Positions 13,446-25,424 of a stretch of DNA of 64,000 nt are shown here, piece by piece. Made by a program: the position numbers and the translations under genes. The notes below the pieces were generated by a model that did no database searches, had not been told where the DNA came from, and worked only from the letters and a program-made list of their open reading frames with translations. The stretch spans positions 163,654,183-163,718,182 of the forward strand of contig NC_135500.1 in the NCBI RefSeq assembly GCF_052857255.1. The letters are read 5' to 3'. This DNA is from Amblyomma americanum (Eukaryota; Arthropoda; Arachnida; Ixodida; Ixodidae). Every line of letters begins with the position of its first letter. The first letter of the stretch is position 1.

Positions 13446-15299
13446 CTGCGAATGCGAACGCACCAACATGAAACTCTCTCGCCGGTGGCTTCGAAGCCAT
13501 CCTATCATCGTGATAATTATAATTTGTACCGCGTTTGAAACCCGGCACATATGGTGAGGCTTGTGCCGGACATGCAAAAACAGAACTGCTTTCGAAGCAT
13601 TCTCGATAAAGAGGAATCCTTAAGTTAAGAGAGGCATTAACAGTAAAGGTTCAAGCCGTCTGGAAAGAAGCGCTTCGCACAAGCGTACCGAACCGAAATT
13701 AGTAATTTCTGCTGAAAGCTTCAAAAAGCAACATGGCGATAAATCTTCGCATCAAAAACTGCTCGGAAAATAAAAAAAAGCATTCTAGAAGGGGTACGGT
13801 CGGATAGGTGGAGGTAGTGTTTTTGTTGCCATTAACTTGCTCTCATCAGCGGCCTGCACTTTCTCTGTCCACGGAAGTGATTAGTTTGAACGCCGATGAT
13901 AAGATACGCGATTATTGCCTGGCACCATGTTTTCTGACATGCGCACACGCTCTGCAGAGAGAAAGGCACGGACAATCAGTTTGAGCTTTTTCCAGGATAG
14001 GAAATTTTCTTGCCTTCACAGATATGCCTTCACAGATTTTCTTGCCTTCACTAATGAAAGCAACCGAAAATTGTTCCCTAAGTGTATACTCAGGTCCGGA
14101 ACGGTGAGAATAAAAGAAGTTGTCAGTCTTTCGTTCTTTTCCTTTAATTCGATGACCCCGCAAGAGTCAGGATGAACTCTTTCTCAATATTTGCTATTCT
14201 GCTGTACTACACACCCGCCGCTGTGGCGTAATGATTAGAGCGTTCGGCTACTAACCCGAAAGACACAGGTTAGATCCCGGCTGCAGCAGTCGAATTTAGA
14301 GCCTATGCTTTGATTTCACGCGTTTGTCCGTAGTATACTGTTTGCTTATATACCAAGTGCCCTAGCCAAATGTAAGTAAGCTTTTAAAAACCACGGAAGC
14401 TCCTAGCCCCAGTGAAACCAGCTGAGGGCTGTTCGGAGTCCCGTCTGCAGTATTTTTGCCATATTTAAAGTGATCTAATTAGTTGAGCCCTATTAACTAA
14501 CTTTTTTTTTAAATACTGGCTTCAGAAGACCGCTTCAATACAGAAATCGTAGATTGCTTTGAAAAACAGCTGAATAAAACGTTTGCACTAAGGTTCCGCT
14601 CACGTAAAGTAGTTTTTTTAGAAGCCTTCAACAGTGATTAGCACAAGACAAAAAGCCTTGGTATGACAACGGTGAGACACTTCAACGGCCCTAGACGCGT
14701 TTCAGGGAACAAAATTCACTTTTTTGTTATGGAGTGCTCTTTCTAATGGACTTTTGCGTGCACACTGGGGCAGAGATGTGAGCCAGCAGGTGGACAAATG
14801 ATAGCTCTCTTTGATGGCCAGTAAATAAATCTACGTAAATCGTACCGTGGTGGAAACAAGGTTCTAGCTTTTTTTCCAAAACAATCTACATATACGGCAA
14901 TGAAACTATTTCCTGAAGCCAATAATTGAAGTGCTAGCTAATTAGGCCTAGATAATAAATAACATTGAAGAAAAGAAAATACCGCAGAATAGGCCGCAAG
15001 AGTCTGCACAGCCCTCAGCTCGTTTCACTGGGTTAGGGCAGTTCTTCGTTTTTTTTTTTTTTGGTTACATTTACCTGGGAAGCCTTGTATATATAGGCAT
15101 CAGCGCAAAAAAAAAGCAATAAGTTTGTAGTCGTTGCCCGCTCAGACGCTCTCAGTTATAGTCACAAGTTTCGCTCTGTTCACTTTCTACTATGTACCAG
15201 CCTGCTTTAGTTTACAACTTCATTTTATCAACATTAATTGTTGTTTTTCTTTTGAAGAGAAAACGTAGATTCATCTTATTGACCATCGCTGATGCTATG
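13446..15299. other. Dscam intron, proximal to the Ig3 exon
   Basis: Apart from the SINE head at 14.2 kb nothing is recognised. Several T and A runs occur. Confidence 0.55.
14212..14300 (+). mobile_element. SINE head fragment (tRNA-like part only)
   Basis: CCGCCGCTGTGGCGTAATG, then GCGTTCGGCTACTAACCCG, AGACACAGGTTAGATCCCGG and CAGTCGAATTT follow the head of the tick SINE. The similarity stops after the head; the core and tail are missing or replaced. It is not a functional tRNA: the B box reads GGTTAGATCCC and there is no credible acceptor stem. Confidence 0.65.
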
Positions 15300-16126
15300 T
15301 TAGTCATTCTGCTACCACCTCTACAAGCTTTCAACTTATTACCGCCGGTAGCAGCAAGTCATTAGCAACGCCAATCGCACCTTAGGACACTTAAGACGAA
15401 ATTTCAGTAAAACCTGTACTTCAATAAAACTCGTCATTATAAAACCCTTATCCGACTCAAACTTGAATATGCTGCCTCCATCTGGGATTCCAATCAAAAC
15501 AGTTTATCTCATGCTGCTGAAATAGTGCAATATATTGGTTGATATCATTATGTTGCACTTTCTAATTATAATCTAACATCCAGCATAACGTTAATGAGGT
15601 CTAACGTCGGCTTGCCGTGTCTGTCTTTGCGCCGTAAAATTTTTCGCATTTGCTTGTTTCATAAAATTTACTACCATGAGTCTCTACATCGTGAATTCAT
15701 CATGTCGCCTAGCTGCCTCTCCTCACCTGCCGACCATCGTCACAAGGTTGCTCTTCTTAAGTGCCGCACTAACAAGACTGGAACCACCTTCTCACAGAGA
15801 TGACATCTATATCAGATTACGCTCTTTTCAGGAAAGCATTGTTCAATCATTTTCGTCATGTCACCTAAGTGTTTATTAATGCCTTTTCTCCTTTTGCCGT
15901 TTTCTCTTATTGTTATTCATGCCGCTTTTCGATCTACTTTTTCAGTGCAATTATATTCGTTTTCTCGCTTTTTAACCTTTCACGCTATATGATTTATTTT
16001 GTATTTTGTACTACATGCCAGCGGCTTTTATGCTCTGGTTTGAATTTTTATATCCCACTCTCCTCTACAATGCTTTGGCGATGGAGGGTATGCGAAATAA
16101 ATAAGTAAATAAATAAATAATTAAAT
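15300..16126 (+). mobile_element. CR1/L2-like LINE 3' end fragment
   Basis: Short in-frame pieces, separated by frameshifts and stops, match the C-terminal part of a non-LTR reverse transcriptase: SKLEYAA-type and IWDSN-type motifs near 15440-15500, YNLTSSITLMRSNVGLPCLS near 15570-15625, then RRKIFRICLFHKIYYHESLH, PADHRHKVALLKCRTNKT and a late FNHFRHVT. These are residues typical of the thumb and C-terminus of CR1/Jockey-related LINEs. The element ends in an AATA/AAAT-type tail at about 16095-16126. The 5' part, including the polymerase active site, is absent. Assignment to CR1/L2 rather than Jockey is by eye. Confidence 0.75.
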
Positions 16127-18638
16127 ATCTTCTTCAGCTGAGTTCTTGGCCTTTATAACCGGTTATTTATATGGTGTTTCTTACATCTTATGCATCTAGA
16201 TTTAAGACATTTAACGATTTGTACTGAAGCCCAAGAGGGCCCTATTGTAATTTAAACGGTTTTCGCGGGCAAGGCTGCATGTTTGTTTTTCAAGTAAAAT
16301 TTAATTATGTGACGGCAAGGATCACATAAATGTTTCATAGAGGTAGCGTTGTGGCTCAAGGCAAATTTAGAGCTTTGGAAAAATTAAGGCAACACAACCA
16401 TAGCACGCTTGAAACTTACCGAATTTTCTTTACTGAGTCCAAAAACAGTTGTCCTTCTGGGCACTTCAAAAAATCAGTTTTAAGAACTGACAGACACTTC
16501 TCAGAAAAACAAGTTCAACATTAAAAAACACTTAGAAGAAATCCGTCGGTTCAAGACATTTTGTTCATTTAATGCATGAGCTGGGTTCCAAGGAATGCTC
16601 AATGTTCCGCAAAAAAAGAAACTAACTTATTGGTACGCACCGATGCTGTTCCGGGTTCGGTATGTTCTGCTCATTACCCACCGCTCTCCACGCCACTTCG
16701 TTGAGCAATATTTATGATGCACCGTAGATTACTCTGACGTAGTACTCTTAACGCTCACGCCCCAGTCGTTACTAACGTAATTTTATCCAACACAGCGAAA
16801 ATTATTACTCGAGAAGAAAGATGAATCAGGTCCCTAATGATCTGCATACTGTGTGCTTCCTGCTGAGGGCAAATGACATTATTGAGTTGGGTATAATTAA
16901 TGAGAGGTAAGCAATGATGGATCATTATTTCCCGAATATATAAGCACACACGCGAAAAAAAAATTGAATGAATTTAACCTGCGAACGCATGTCCCTAGTA
17001 GCTTCCATGATTCACATTCGCTATGCGCCTTTTGTGACCTGGAAACCTAACGTGCGCAATAGAGCAACAGAATGCGTAATGAGACCGGCTGGTCGCATTA
17101 GGCACACTGCTTCTCTACACAATTCCCTACGGTAACTTCAAAAGATATCCCCTCGTAGTTGCTTAGAAGTGTGCGCTTTTACACGCATGCAAATCAGGAC
17201 TCGAGAAGCGTTTCTTTCATTCCTGTTTTCTCTTTGGCGCTGCACTAAAGGCGGCAGGCGTGATGAGACGGTGAAAAAGGAAACTGACTGGAGAGTGTGC
17301 TTTGTAGTAAAAAGGGCCAGTGGAAATGGCCGTCAATATATCCCGTCTTACTTACATGCGGCATAATTGTGAAGAATTTATTTCCAGTAACTTTATTTTT
17401 CCTTTAAGTCAGCCTCTTCCGAATTGAACTAGCTTGCCAATTGGATCGGAGGTGACTGTTCCCATTACAGAGCATCATTTACGGTACAGCTGCATACACT
17501 GGACCAGGAGAACATGGCAATAATGTGGCAATAAGTAGTCCATCAAAAGATTTATAACGTTTAGGCAGTCACTTGGTATGTTTTTCTTAGTTTAGACCTT
17601 ATTACAATTTTAACTTTATCTTTTGGTATTTTTAGGACTGGGTAAAGCCAACTTGTGCATCGCAATCGTCGGTGCCGTGTGGATCGCACCGAGTGCTGTT
17701 AGCCTATTTTAATTTTATAATTTTGAGTGCACTACATGTTCAGTCTGAGAAAGCGACATTGAAGAAGGCGTGAAATAAGGTTTCAGCACATAATGGCTTT
17801 TTTTAAAAAACCTCGAAACACTGGTACATCGCAAATCTTGCTCTCTGGTTTTGTCAAATGTCGACCGCTGATCACAAACCTGCTGGTCTTTAGCATTAGA
17901 TTACTACAGCCACTCAGCCAAACTTTCAGGCTAGCACTGCTCAAAGGTACGCGATCATTCCGGATCAACGCTGACGGTACAAATACTCGTTGATCCAGCG
18001 ACGTTTAGTCGCAGGCATCCGTTATGTTTCATGCTGTCGAGGCAACGAATTCGTAGGCGGTTGTCTAAAGAACCAGGTAAAAACGTACGGGAACGCGACA
18101 CGAGATAAGGGCTCAGAAAGACCGCGAGCTGCCTATTTCTTCTTTCTGGTAAAGTTGAACGGGCTTTTTATATTAAATGAAAGGATAACTATGTAATGTA
18201 TCTGTATACTTTAGGCAGCGCCCGGCCGGAGGCGTAGTACATTTAGTGGAAGATTTTCATGTGCCGAAAGACACTGCGACCCGTCGGCGAGTAAACCAAA
18301 GCAAAGCACACGACCGCACGGAGTCTGACAATATGTGAGCATTCAACAATGTGAGCTAATGAAGAACCTTTTAAATTACATTCATTTAAGGATTCAAGAT
18401 GAGGAAATACTGGGGTTGCGATATTGGCCTCTGTTTGTTTCCTTCGGTTTACACGAAGGGTATACTCGCTTACTTGCATGAACTCTTGAAAAACTCTTTG
18501 CCTATTCACATCTTTAGCTAAAAAATTTTCTGTCGTGGGAAGAATTGTTTTTAACTGTATCAGAAATCTAGCTTTTTAGATTAATGCGCAGTGGCGTGCA
18601 ACGCGTTGCCCAACTGGTCTTTGCGGCGATCTGATATT

Positions 18639-18659
18639 GCTCGCAATAAAATTGCGAGC
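18639..18659. repeat. 9-bp perfect hairpin
   Basis: GCTCGCAAT, loop AAA, ATTGCGAGC. It is not followed by a T-run of the kind that ends bacterial transcripts and has no assigned role here. Confidence 0.75.
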
Positions 18660-21192
18660 CATTGCCAAGTTGCGGTATCAATTAGCTTTCAAACGCCCCA
18701 CTTGCTAAATTCAGGCGGCATTAGCTTGTTCATCGAGAAACGGCTTAGCACTGCGGAAGCCGATTACAGGCGTTTCAGAAAGTGGCTAAAAAAAAAAGAG
18801 ATTCAACCCGCGCTCTGCGCGTTTAAAGGAAAGCACTAATGGCATACTCTGTAAACGTTACGAAGTCCACTGCATGTTACACGGTTTGCCTGAAGAACCA
18901 AATGCTTTCAACACAAAGAAGAGTGCACGATATTGGTTTCCGAGGCTAAAAGCTGCACTTAGCGCTCGCTCAAGTACAGTGGTATGAAATGCCTGAAAGG
19001 CCACTTAGCCCTTAACAAGGTGCAGGGAAAGGTCGCGACTCGTCCAAGGCAAGACCCGCATCGGATGACGGGCCGTACGCGGAAACTCGTTTCACAAGAC
19101 GACGGTTCAGTGATTGCCCCGGCTTATTGCTGTTCGCAAATTTGTCGCGTGGCGGTAATCGCGTTAGGCCTAGCTTTGGCAACACGGGCTGCAACGTCGC
19201 CCCCTGAAAAGCGTAAATCTGGCTTTGCACTGGGCAAGTAATGGGTTCTAAATTAAACGCGTTTTTCTCCTTGAATCAAGCTTCATGGGAGCAATAGGTT
19301 TTCATTCAGTGCGCCTTTGCCACACCCTGCTTTCGGATTAGCCGTTTCCTGCCAAACGGAATAAGAAAGCCCATGAAAAACAGACTAATTGCCTTTGTTT
19401 ATGTTTATTGTTGCGCTCAAAATGAATGTCAATTTATTTAGATTTCAGGCCACCAGCACAGCTACAACAACGCCAGACTAAACCAATAACAGAGCTCTGA
19501 CTCGAAAAAGATCAGGCTTACATCACTTGCCCTTGCTATTCATAACTGTGCAGAAAAACACCGAGTGAGGATGCCCTAAACATTTATTTTGCTTCATAAA
19601 TAAATCAGGTTTTACGGCATGCTGTTATACTTCACGAAATAAATGATTAGTTTTGAAATATCAATTCTTTTGTAATTAACAAACTATTATTCTAAGCAAT
19701 ATGAACGAAGAAACCGAACTTTTTTTCGTGCTATGCAGCGAGTAAATCACCTTTGTCTATGGAGCGCTGCACTCATAAATCTTCAAAAGGCACCAACGCC
19801 CACATCAGATGGCAATTTAATTCTTATGAACTGTCCCCGCCCGGCCGTTAAGATGCAGGCATGCTTTGTAAGGGCTTAAGCAACAAGCACAGTAACCCAT
19901 TACGGGCACTTAAAGAAAGAAACAAACAGAACGGGAGCAGTAAGTACGTTAATGGCCATATTGTTTTCCAGAGCAATGCGAAAACAAACGGGTTTCAGTA
20001 ACACGCGGGCGGCCGATGCATGCAACGCAACATCAATTCATTTAACGCAAGAAAAAAAAAGCATGCAATGCCTGCTGGGAAAATGAAGGAAAAAGTAAGG
20101 AAATCGCCAGTGATGGAGTATTGCCGTAAAGAGGGCTGGTTACGAAGGGGAACGGGGAGCCGCAGGGCCACAGATTTCTTTTCTTGTTTTTGCTCTTCTT
20201 GCAGAGCAGACCCCCGTATCCTAAACTAACCGGTTACGACCCATTGAGCCCCGTAATTTAGGACAGCAGCCCTTAATTTCACTGCAGGCAGATCTAGCCA
20301 AAACCTTCCTATGCTCCAGAGTCGAGCTGGGAGAGGCGAATTGCCGCGTCTAGTTGCTTGCTGCTGCAAGCACTATGCTGCTGCTTCGGCACCACACGCA
20401 AGTGCGGGGATTGCGTGAGTGCCGCCTTTCATCGTCAAGGCCAGGATAGAGCGTGGCCGAAGTTTTTCCTTCTTTTTTTTTACTTTCATTTTTGGACCTG
20501 AGGAGTCAGTGATTTCCGAACGAGCGGAAGAGTTTTTCTGCCCCAGCGACTCTGGGTGACAGGCGTCGGGAGGGCAGCGCAGAGCCTCACCAGTTCGGCC
20601 TGTTCTCAGAAGCGTCACTGTGAGAAGGCCTTCCCTCCACGCGAAGTCCAAAGAGTCAAGCGTGCGTGGTGTACGTGCTTTTGTCAAGTTCGTGCGTCTG
20701 CGTAGGTCCCCTTTGCGCGTTCCACCTCACCGCGCCTTCGTTCTCTCCATCACCTGCCAGCGAGACATGAGAGGGGCAGTTGGGCTTCGCTGCCAGGCAA
20801 TGAAATAGATGCGGGCTTTCCTTCACCGATGCGAGACCGTTTATCGCGCTCCTCCTGGCAGGCCCCTCCGTTCTCTTGTGCGTTGAATGACACCCTTTCG
20901 GTTTGTGCAGCCTCCGTCCGGTCTCGATGACGGGTCTGAACACGGCTTTTCTCTGTCTCACGGCGGTGGGGAAGATGTTCAAGAGTGCGGACAACTGCAA
21001 TGGTATTCTTCTCCAGCCGTGTCCAAAGAAAAGTCAGGGAAGCTTATTGGGGACGTTTGTGAGTTCGTGGCTGTTCGAACATACGTGATGCACCGAGAGC
21101 AGTCCCAGCTGCTTTCATGACACAAGGTTTTTTTCGACACTTGTTCCCTCTGCTACGGGAAACAAGAAAAAAGGAGTTGGAGGGCCTCCAGG

Positions 21193-21195
<3 letters not shown>

Positions 21196-21257
<62 letters not shown>
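21196..21257. repeat. (TA)n microsatellite
   Basis: About 31 TA units, giving IYIY open frames on both strands that are not coding. Confidence 0.98.
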
Positions 21258-21258
<1 letters not shown>

Positions 21259-21291
21259 GCACTCACAAAGGTAGGTTTTATTGCATTTCGA

Positions 21292-21310
21292 GGGGGGGGG
21301 GGGGGGGGGG
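21292..21310. repeat. Poly-G run (19)
   Basis: Nineteen consecutive G, 35 bp after the TA repeat. Confidence 0.95.
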
Positions 21311-21339
21311 AAACGTGAGTTGAAAGCAGGAACTTTTCA

Positions 21340-21600
21340 GTGAGACATTTATTATCGACACTTCGGCCGCTCCACGGCTTGGTGGAGGAAGACGAGGCAA
21401 TGTGTCCGGATACGCCCAGCTCTTTATTTCACTCAGCTCGCGATGGACACATTAGACACCCGTCGTAGTCCCGCACCCATAACCGTCTAGTCACTCGATC
21501 GGGTGTAGCAGGGCACGTGGATGAATTGAAAATACAAAGTATTAAATTTGTAACAAATGTCCTCCACCCCTGCTCATCTCATCGGGCAAAAATGAGGGTG
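21340..21600 (-). mobile_element. Possible LTR remnant
   Basis: On the minus strand a purine run (GCAGGGGTGGAGGA) is followed by TGTTACAAATT, later by two AATAAA-type signals (GAAATAAAGAG and GATAATAAATG), and by GC-richer sequence between. This order, polypurine tract then promoter and polyadenylation region, resembles a retrotransposon LTR. No gag or pol remnant and no second LTR were found, so the call is weak. Confidence 0.25.
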
Positions 21601-23371
21601 ATTTTACTTATCACCACAAAAACACACATCACTTCGTGATAAAATTTGGGCAACTTCGTTGAAAGTGCACAACCTTCTTTCCAAGCTTGTAGACATGTAT
21701 ATATCTTCCACTTCCTTGAACTTTTAAAATTAGTTCACGGCGTTACGATTTCGTAAGAGAAACCTAGACTGGTGACGCACATCCACTTTCTTGTTGTTTA
21801 GAAAATAGATGCATTCGCGATATATGTGTGTGATATCTGACGTTCTTTTATTCAAGTAAACCACCTTTAAAGTAGAAAAAAACATTTTACGATCACGGGC
21901 CCACGTGCCACGAAAAATGTACCTTCCCGGAAACTGCACTTGTGTGCGTGTGTGCGAGCGCTTTTCGCGCGTCGCGTGTGCGCGCGTGTTCGTGCTCCTT
22001 TTGTACCACTTTCTTTTCCTGCAGCCCTCTTTGTGTCGCTACTCGCATGCAGTGTAGTAGCGTCTTTCCAACCCCTATAAGTACTGGTCTGGAGTAATCG
22101 TTCACCACTTTGGTTAAGACTGGTCTCAGATCGAAACTTCTGTAAAGACTTGTAATGTTTTATTGCGAAAGCAGTGGTACTGTACGCTCTCCTCCCCCCT
22201 GAGAATTTTATGTCTATTAATGAAGCCTCTAGCCTAAGCGAGGAGCCTCACATTCCACTCTGCCCTCTAGAAGCAACCCTCACCAGATGGCTTCCCGCAA
22301 ACCCACCGCCACCCTATCCTACCACTGCCCTATCTTGCATCCGCCTCGTTCAACCTCAAGAAGCACCGCCCACCATTAACCTGCTGGCTATACCTTCCAC
22401 AAAACCTCCACACAGTAGAAGCCCACACAGAAGTGGAACGAAAAAAAATTATAATAGAAACTAGGCTACAGCTCTGTATCAGGTTCGACAACAGCTGTGT
22501 TTTGTCGCAAATTGGAAGTGGATGCGGCGGCTGCTTAGCACTGAAAGAGAATCGCGGTATGTGGTTCGTCTGCACTTCCAGCGCCCTTATGGGATTTCAG
22601 GGAATCGGGGAACCTTCCGGATACTCTCCGGGACCGGTAGGTGCCCTAAGGTGCACCCATCAGGAGGTGCCCGGAGAAGGCAGCCTCTGGACACCTACCA
22701 AGTTCTATAGAACAAGGTTAAACGAAGGTACAGGGCAGGCTCCGTATAACGGGGAAAGAGTCAGCAGAATTTATTTCAGGCGTGGTGAAAGGCAAGTATA
22801 TTTGACCGCGGCCGAAGGAGGGATGCACCGTGTGGGTTGCACACTGATGCAGATGCTATACAACTCAGGAAGTTCAAATTAGTTAGAACAGGTGCGCCGA
22901 TTGAACGGCCCTGAACACTTTGGCACGCAAAAGCAAACAAAACCCTGTATTTTCACTGAGTTGGGAAAATGGTAATGCCATACTTGCAAGCAATTTTACG
23001 CTCTACACTGTGACAGAACGATCTAAAGAGTAGAGATTGCGTTTGAAGAGAAATTGCCTGCTGAGCAGATAATGCAACGAGATACTTTGTGGCTAGGTGC
23101 TTCAGCCAATATTTCTGATACTATAAATGCCTCCAATTTTTTTCGGGCAGCAGGTTAGCCCTGTCAATTCACTGTCCCAGTTTGAAGGTGACTGCTCGGC
23201 AAGTCGTTTTTATGACTCCAGATACGGCATGTCTGCTGCTCCAACAAAGAACATTAACAATGCGATTCCGGCAGATTTTCTATTTGACATTAAATTTCAG
23301 ACAATCAAAACGTTGTGCAATCAAAGGAAACGACAGAATGGAGCTTAGAAACAGAAAGGGAACAAGCTTAC

Positions 23372-23536
23372 CGGTGACGAAGAGGCTGCCAGCGCTGACG
23401 CTAGGCCGGATGTCCCCCGTCAGCCGGTGTCGGACGTGACAGCGGTAGCGATGTCGTGCGTCGGACACATCGGTAGCTCCGAACACGCACAGGTCGCCGT
23501 CTGAGGTGACTCTGTACTTGGGGCCAAGATCTGTCG
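23372..23536 (-). CDS. Dscam: Dscam-like exon, second half of Ig domain 2
   Basis: This 165-nt exon encodes TDLGPKYRVTSDGDL followed by YRCHVRHRLTG and SAGSLFVT. That is the C-terminal half of Dscam Ig2: the GPKY-x-V-x-x-x-G-x-L strand, the second Ig cysteine in YRC, and the RLTG and SAG-x-L-x-VT signature. It corresponds to constant exon 5 of Drosophila Dscam1. The acceptor follows a pyrimidine run (TTTTTCAG, AG at 23538-23537) and the donor is GTAAGC (GT at 23371-23370). The exon is phase 1 at both ends and fits the exons on either side. An additional cysteine (DLCVF) lies between the canonical pair, which is unusual and may mark a divergent paralogue. The intron to the preceding exon is about 7.2 kb. 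Confidence 0.88.
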
Positions 23537-25186
23537 CTGAAAAAGGGAAAGAGAAAAATAGCGAAGATTAGGTGGGCTGTTTTTCTAGTCGCCTGAAGCC
23601 ACGGGAAGAACTCGGCATTTGAAATGTGAATTTGGTGCAACCCGTTTGTTCTACCGTACGTTTAAATTTACGTTTTTGAAAATATTTTGCCACGTAAAAA
23701 TATGCATCAAAACTCTTCTTGCACCACTTGCTCTATTACTAAAGAAGCAGAGAAAAACTATTCTCTCTTTATATAACATGAATTGTTTGTGCCACTGCCG
23801 TCACAAAGCAGCGTTTTAAAGGTAATTGAGCAACATCCAAAAGTTACATCAAGCTTAAACCTGGTGCTAAACTAGACGCTACTCCTGCCTATAAATAACT
23901 ACTGCTGAACCTGGTTAGAGAGCGAAAGCTGTGGTGTACCGGACAACTAGACGTAGCTTGGCGTCTGTAACGTTGAGTGCGTTCCGCACACTAGATATGC
24001 TGCGCGCCCACCCTGCCACCTTGGCAAGTGGCTGTTCAATTAATCATTGATCGCGAGAGGTTGGTCACCGAATGAACGCTGCCGCCTATATATTCCCCCC
24101 GACTGAAGTCACAACGGCAGTTTTCATCGCACGACCTCACGCGATTTTCACGTGACTTTTCTGCCGCCCTCTACCAGTGAATCGAAAGGTCAAACTTCAA
24201 AGGTCCAATGTCAAGGTCACAGTTAAAAAGTCAGGGGTAAAAGCTCAACTGGTGGAACAACATGGTAGACCACATATGGCAAGGCCGGTAGCCACACTTG
24301 ACTTGTGGCTCACATGAAGGTGAACGAGCAAGGCATGACGAAATCGGCTTTACCTAACGTAATGGAGCTTTCGCTTAAAAAACAACAACTGAAAGCCCGA
24401 CAAGATGAAGAGTGAAAATGCCCTTTCATAGTGTTAAGAAATGTGACCGGTTCGTGAAATTGCAAAGCAAGTTTATAATCTTCACTGCTACTCACCACCT
24501 TCTAGCAGCTCGCTGAACTCTGTAGCAGCGACGCGAGGATGACTATCGAAGGTTCGGTGTTCTGGACAACATAAACGTTCGTTTAATTTTTCTTTCGTCA
24601 CCGGCTTTCTTTGCTGGTTGGCTTCACCAATTGATCTTTTGACCATGCGCTCAGCAGACAGCATACAATGACGTGCCCGGTTTAGCAAATTCGAGGCTAA
24701 TAGCGTGCTTAAAGGATAAGTTTTTCAAGCTTGTTCTAATAATGACGGTAACATTTCGATGACCCTCTGCAGGGAAATGAAAACACATATTGAAGGGTTG
24801 CGGAGAGAAATGACAAGCACTAAAGACTATTGCCGCCTACCAATCGCCAAAGTGTTGCCACATAATGTTAACTACCAAGTCTAGTAGAACTATGTTCAGG
24901 GCGGTAGTTTCTAACTTTGCCCTTCACCCTAAATTCTACGTAAGCTCCAGGGGAATGGATTTGTAATTCAGTAAGCCCTACAAAGACCTCCGGAATCACC
25001 ACATTATAGCAGAGGAGGGGTGGACTCAGACCGCCACATAATAAGGTACCATGCTCTTCAGGTACAAAATAAGCCTGATATAGCAGGCCGTCTGAACACT
25101 GAATGGCACAACCGTCGAAGGAATTTTAATGGTCGTTTATATGAAGCAACCCATAAACGAAAAATGAAAACGCAACCTTCCGCTAT

Positions 25187-25424
25187 CGGTTTATGGCTTA
25201 TAGGGGTTTAACGTCCCAAAGCGACTCAGGCTATGAGAGACGCCGTAGTGAAGGGCTCCGGGAATTTCGACCACCTGGGGTTGTTTAACGTGCACTGACA
25301 TTGCACAGTACACGGGCCGCTAGAATTTCGCCTCCATCGAAATTAGACCGCCGCGGCCGGGATCGAACACGCGTCTTTCGGGTCAGCAGCCGAGCGCCAT
25401 AACCACTCAGCCACCGCGGCGGCT
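25187..25424 (-). mobile_element. tRNA-headed tick SINE, full length, with 11-bp TSD
   Basis: Read on the minus strand it starts at the head GCCGCCGCGGTGGCTGAG, includes a tRNA-like B box (GTTCGATCCC), the core GTGCACGTTAA and a tail with GGGACGTTAAACCCC. Identical 11-bp flanks CCTTCCGCTAT at 25176-25186 and 25425-25435 are the target-site duplication. It lies in the Dscam intron between the two Ig2 exons. The family resembles the tRNA-derived SINE described from ixodid ticks (Ruka-type). Confidence 0.92.

Larger units (their letters stand above)
16127..23371. other. Dscam intron, Ig3 to Ig2 exons
   Basis: No additional Ig-type exon was seen by eye. The stretch holds the TA repeat, a poly-G run, a possible LTR remnant and a GC-rich island at 20.34-21.11 kb. 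The 149-codon plus-strand frame at 22433-22882 has no recognisable domain. Confidence 0.55.

Noticed and set aside
21044..21323. IYIY-rich frames on both strands
   Set aside because: Translation of the TA microsatellite.
22433..22882. 149-codon plus-strand frame
   Set aside because: No domain recognised; glycine- and cysteine-rich by chance composition.
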